Made by a program: the position numbers and the translations under genes. From contig VYDD01000024.1 of the NCBI GenBank assembly GCA_009843625.1, positions 1 to 6,521 on the forward strand: a DNA stretch of 6,521 nucleotides, given 5' to 3'. Source of the DNA: Gammaproteobacteria bacterium. GTDB taxonomy: Bacteria; Gemmatimonadota; Gemmatimonadetes; Longimicrobiales; Gaopeijiaceae. Every line of letters begins with the position of its first letter. Position 1 is the first letter of the stretch. Of the stretch, positions 5,807 to 6,521 are shown one piece after another. Under the pieces are notes generated by a model. The model was not told the origin of the DNA. It saw nothing but the letters and a program-made list of their open reading frames with translations, and ran no database searches.

Positions 5807-6521
5807 CTACCCAGCCAGCACCGCCCCGCCGTTCACGTTCAGGATCTCGCCGGTGACGTGCCGGCCCAGCTCGGAGCAGAGGAAGACCACGGGGCCCGCC
5901 ACGTCCTCCGCGGTCGCGATGCGCCCGATGGGGATGGAGGCGGCGATCCGCTCCCGACCGCCGTTCTGGAAAGCGGTGGCCGACATTTCCGTGTCCACCC
6001 AGCCCGGCGCGACGCAGTTGACCGTGATCCCCCGGGGCGCGAGTTCGATGCAGAAGCTCTTCACGAACGAGCCCATCGCGCCCTTGGCCGCCGCGTAATC
6101 GGCGTGATACGCTTCACCCCGCTGCCCGGCCGTGCTGCCGATGAGCACGAGGCGACCGTAAGCCCGCAGCAAGCGCGCGGCGCTTCGGCAGGTGTAGAAC
6201 ACCGAGTGCAGGTCGGCCGCCATGGTCTCGTGCCAGCGCTCGTCGCTGATCTCCGCCACGGGGGTATCGGCGGTCGGCCAGATCCCGTGGTTGCCGACAA
6301 AGATGTCGAGGCCGTCGAATTCGCGCGCCGCCCTCGCGAACAGCGCATCGGCAGCTTCGCGCCGGGACAGGTCGCCCGCCGCCGTCCAGGCCGCCACCCC
6401 GTGACCCCGCACTTCCTCGGCAACCACCTCCGCCTCGTCGCGGCGGCTGCGGTACGCGATGCCCACGGACGCCCCGGCCCGCGCCAACTGCAGCGCGACC
6501 GCCTTTCCGACGCCGCGGGAT
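5807..6521 (-). CDS. Short-chain dehydrogenase/reductase (FabG-like), 5' end cut
   Basis: 237 residues are visible, running from the right edge to TAG at 5807-5809. The start lies outside the window, probably only 10-20 codons away, because the sequence begins inside the Rossmann glycine motif (SRGVGKAVALQLARAGA). The TTG at 6487 is internal. Classical SDR features follow: AYRSRR after the second strand, which suggests NADP(H); NHG (77-79) in place of the usual NAG; catalytic Ser129 in LIGSTAG; YAAAK (Tyr142, Lys146); LAPRGITVNCVAPGWVDTEM (160-179); and a C-terminal VTGEILNVNGG. The position of the fourth catalytic residue, usually Asn in a VNL-like motif, is Asp103 (AADLHSVF). The protein would be a soluble cytoplasmic NAD(P)-dependent oxidoreductase of about 250 residues; the substrate cannot be inferred. 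It is followed 63 bp later by the metallopeptidase gene on the same strand, so read-through is possible although the functions look unrelated. Confidence 0.9.
   Translation of the reverse strand, partial: SRGVGKAVALQLARAGASVGIAYRSRRDEAEVVAEEVRGHGVAAWTAAGDLSRREAADALFARAAREFDGLDIFVGNHGIWPTADTPVAEISDERWHETMAADLHSVFYTCRSAARLLRAYGRLVLIGSTAGQRGEAYHADYAAAKGAMGSFVKSFCIELAPRGITVNCVAPGWVDTEMSATAFQNGGRERIAASIPIGRIATAEDVAGPVVFLCSELGRHVTGEILNVNGGAVLAG

Noticed and set aside
1..6521. Search for tRNA, rRNA, CRISPR arrays, transposases, attachment sites or defence genes
   Set aside because: Nearly all of the window is accounted for by six ordinary genes with gaps of at most 124 bp. I saw no repeat arrays, tRNA-like folds or mobile-element proteins.

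Overview
The window is GC-rich, densely coding bacterial DNA with six protein genes, two of them cut by the window edges. I see no RNA genes, insertion sequences, CRISPR arrays or phage genes. The composition, and a large lipoprotein that starts with bacterial Ig-like modules behind a short Cys anchor, suggest Gemmatimonadota, possibly an environmental or host-associated lineage. That placement is an impression from protein style and is not proven by a marker gene.

Layout from left to right: (1) the 3' end of an ADP-forming acyl-CoA synthetase ATP-grasp domain (+, to 683); (2) a small four-helix membrane protein (+, 808-1209); (3) an ArsC-type arsenate reductase of the low-molecular-weight phosphatase fold (-, 1265-1720), convergent with gene 2; (4) a lipoprotein of the PQQ-dependent aldose sugar dehydrogenase family (+, 1776-3041), divergent from arsC across 55 bp that hold a perfect 12-bp palindrome and a second short inverted repeat; (5) an 888-residue lipoprotein with Ig-like modules and a gluzincin-like zinc metallopeptidase domain (-, 3077-5743), convergent with gene 4; (6) a short-chain dehydrogenase (-, 5807 to the right edge), 63 bp upstream of gene 5 on the same strand.

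The genes do not form one obvious pathway. Genes 4 and 5 are both predicted lipoproteins, so the middle of the window encodes envelope functions: periplasmic sugar oxidation and an exported peptidase. The others look like cytoplasmic or membrane housekeeping and detoxification genes. I found no clear multi-gene novel system. The items most worth a second look are the Ig-metallopeptidase lipoprotein, the apparent loss of the catalytic histidine in the sugar dehydrogenase homologue, an Asn-to-Asp change in the SDR catalytic tetrad, and the palindromic divergent arsC/dehydrogenase intergenic region.
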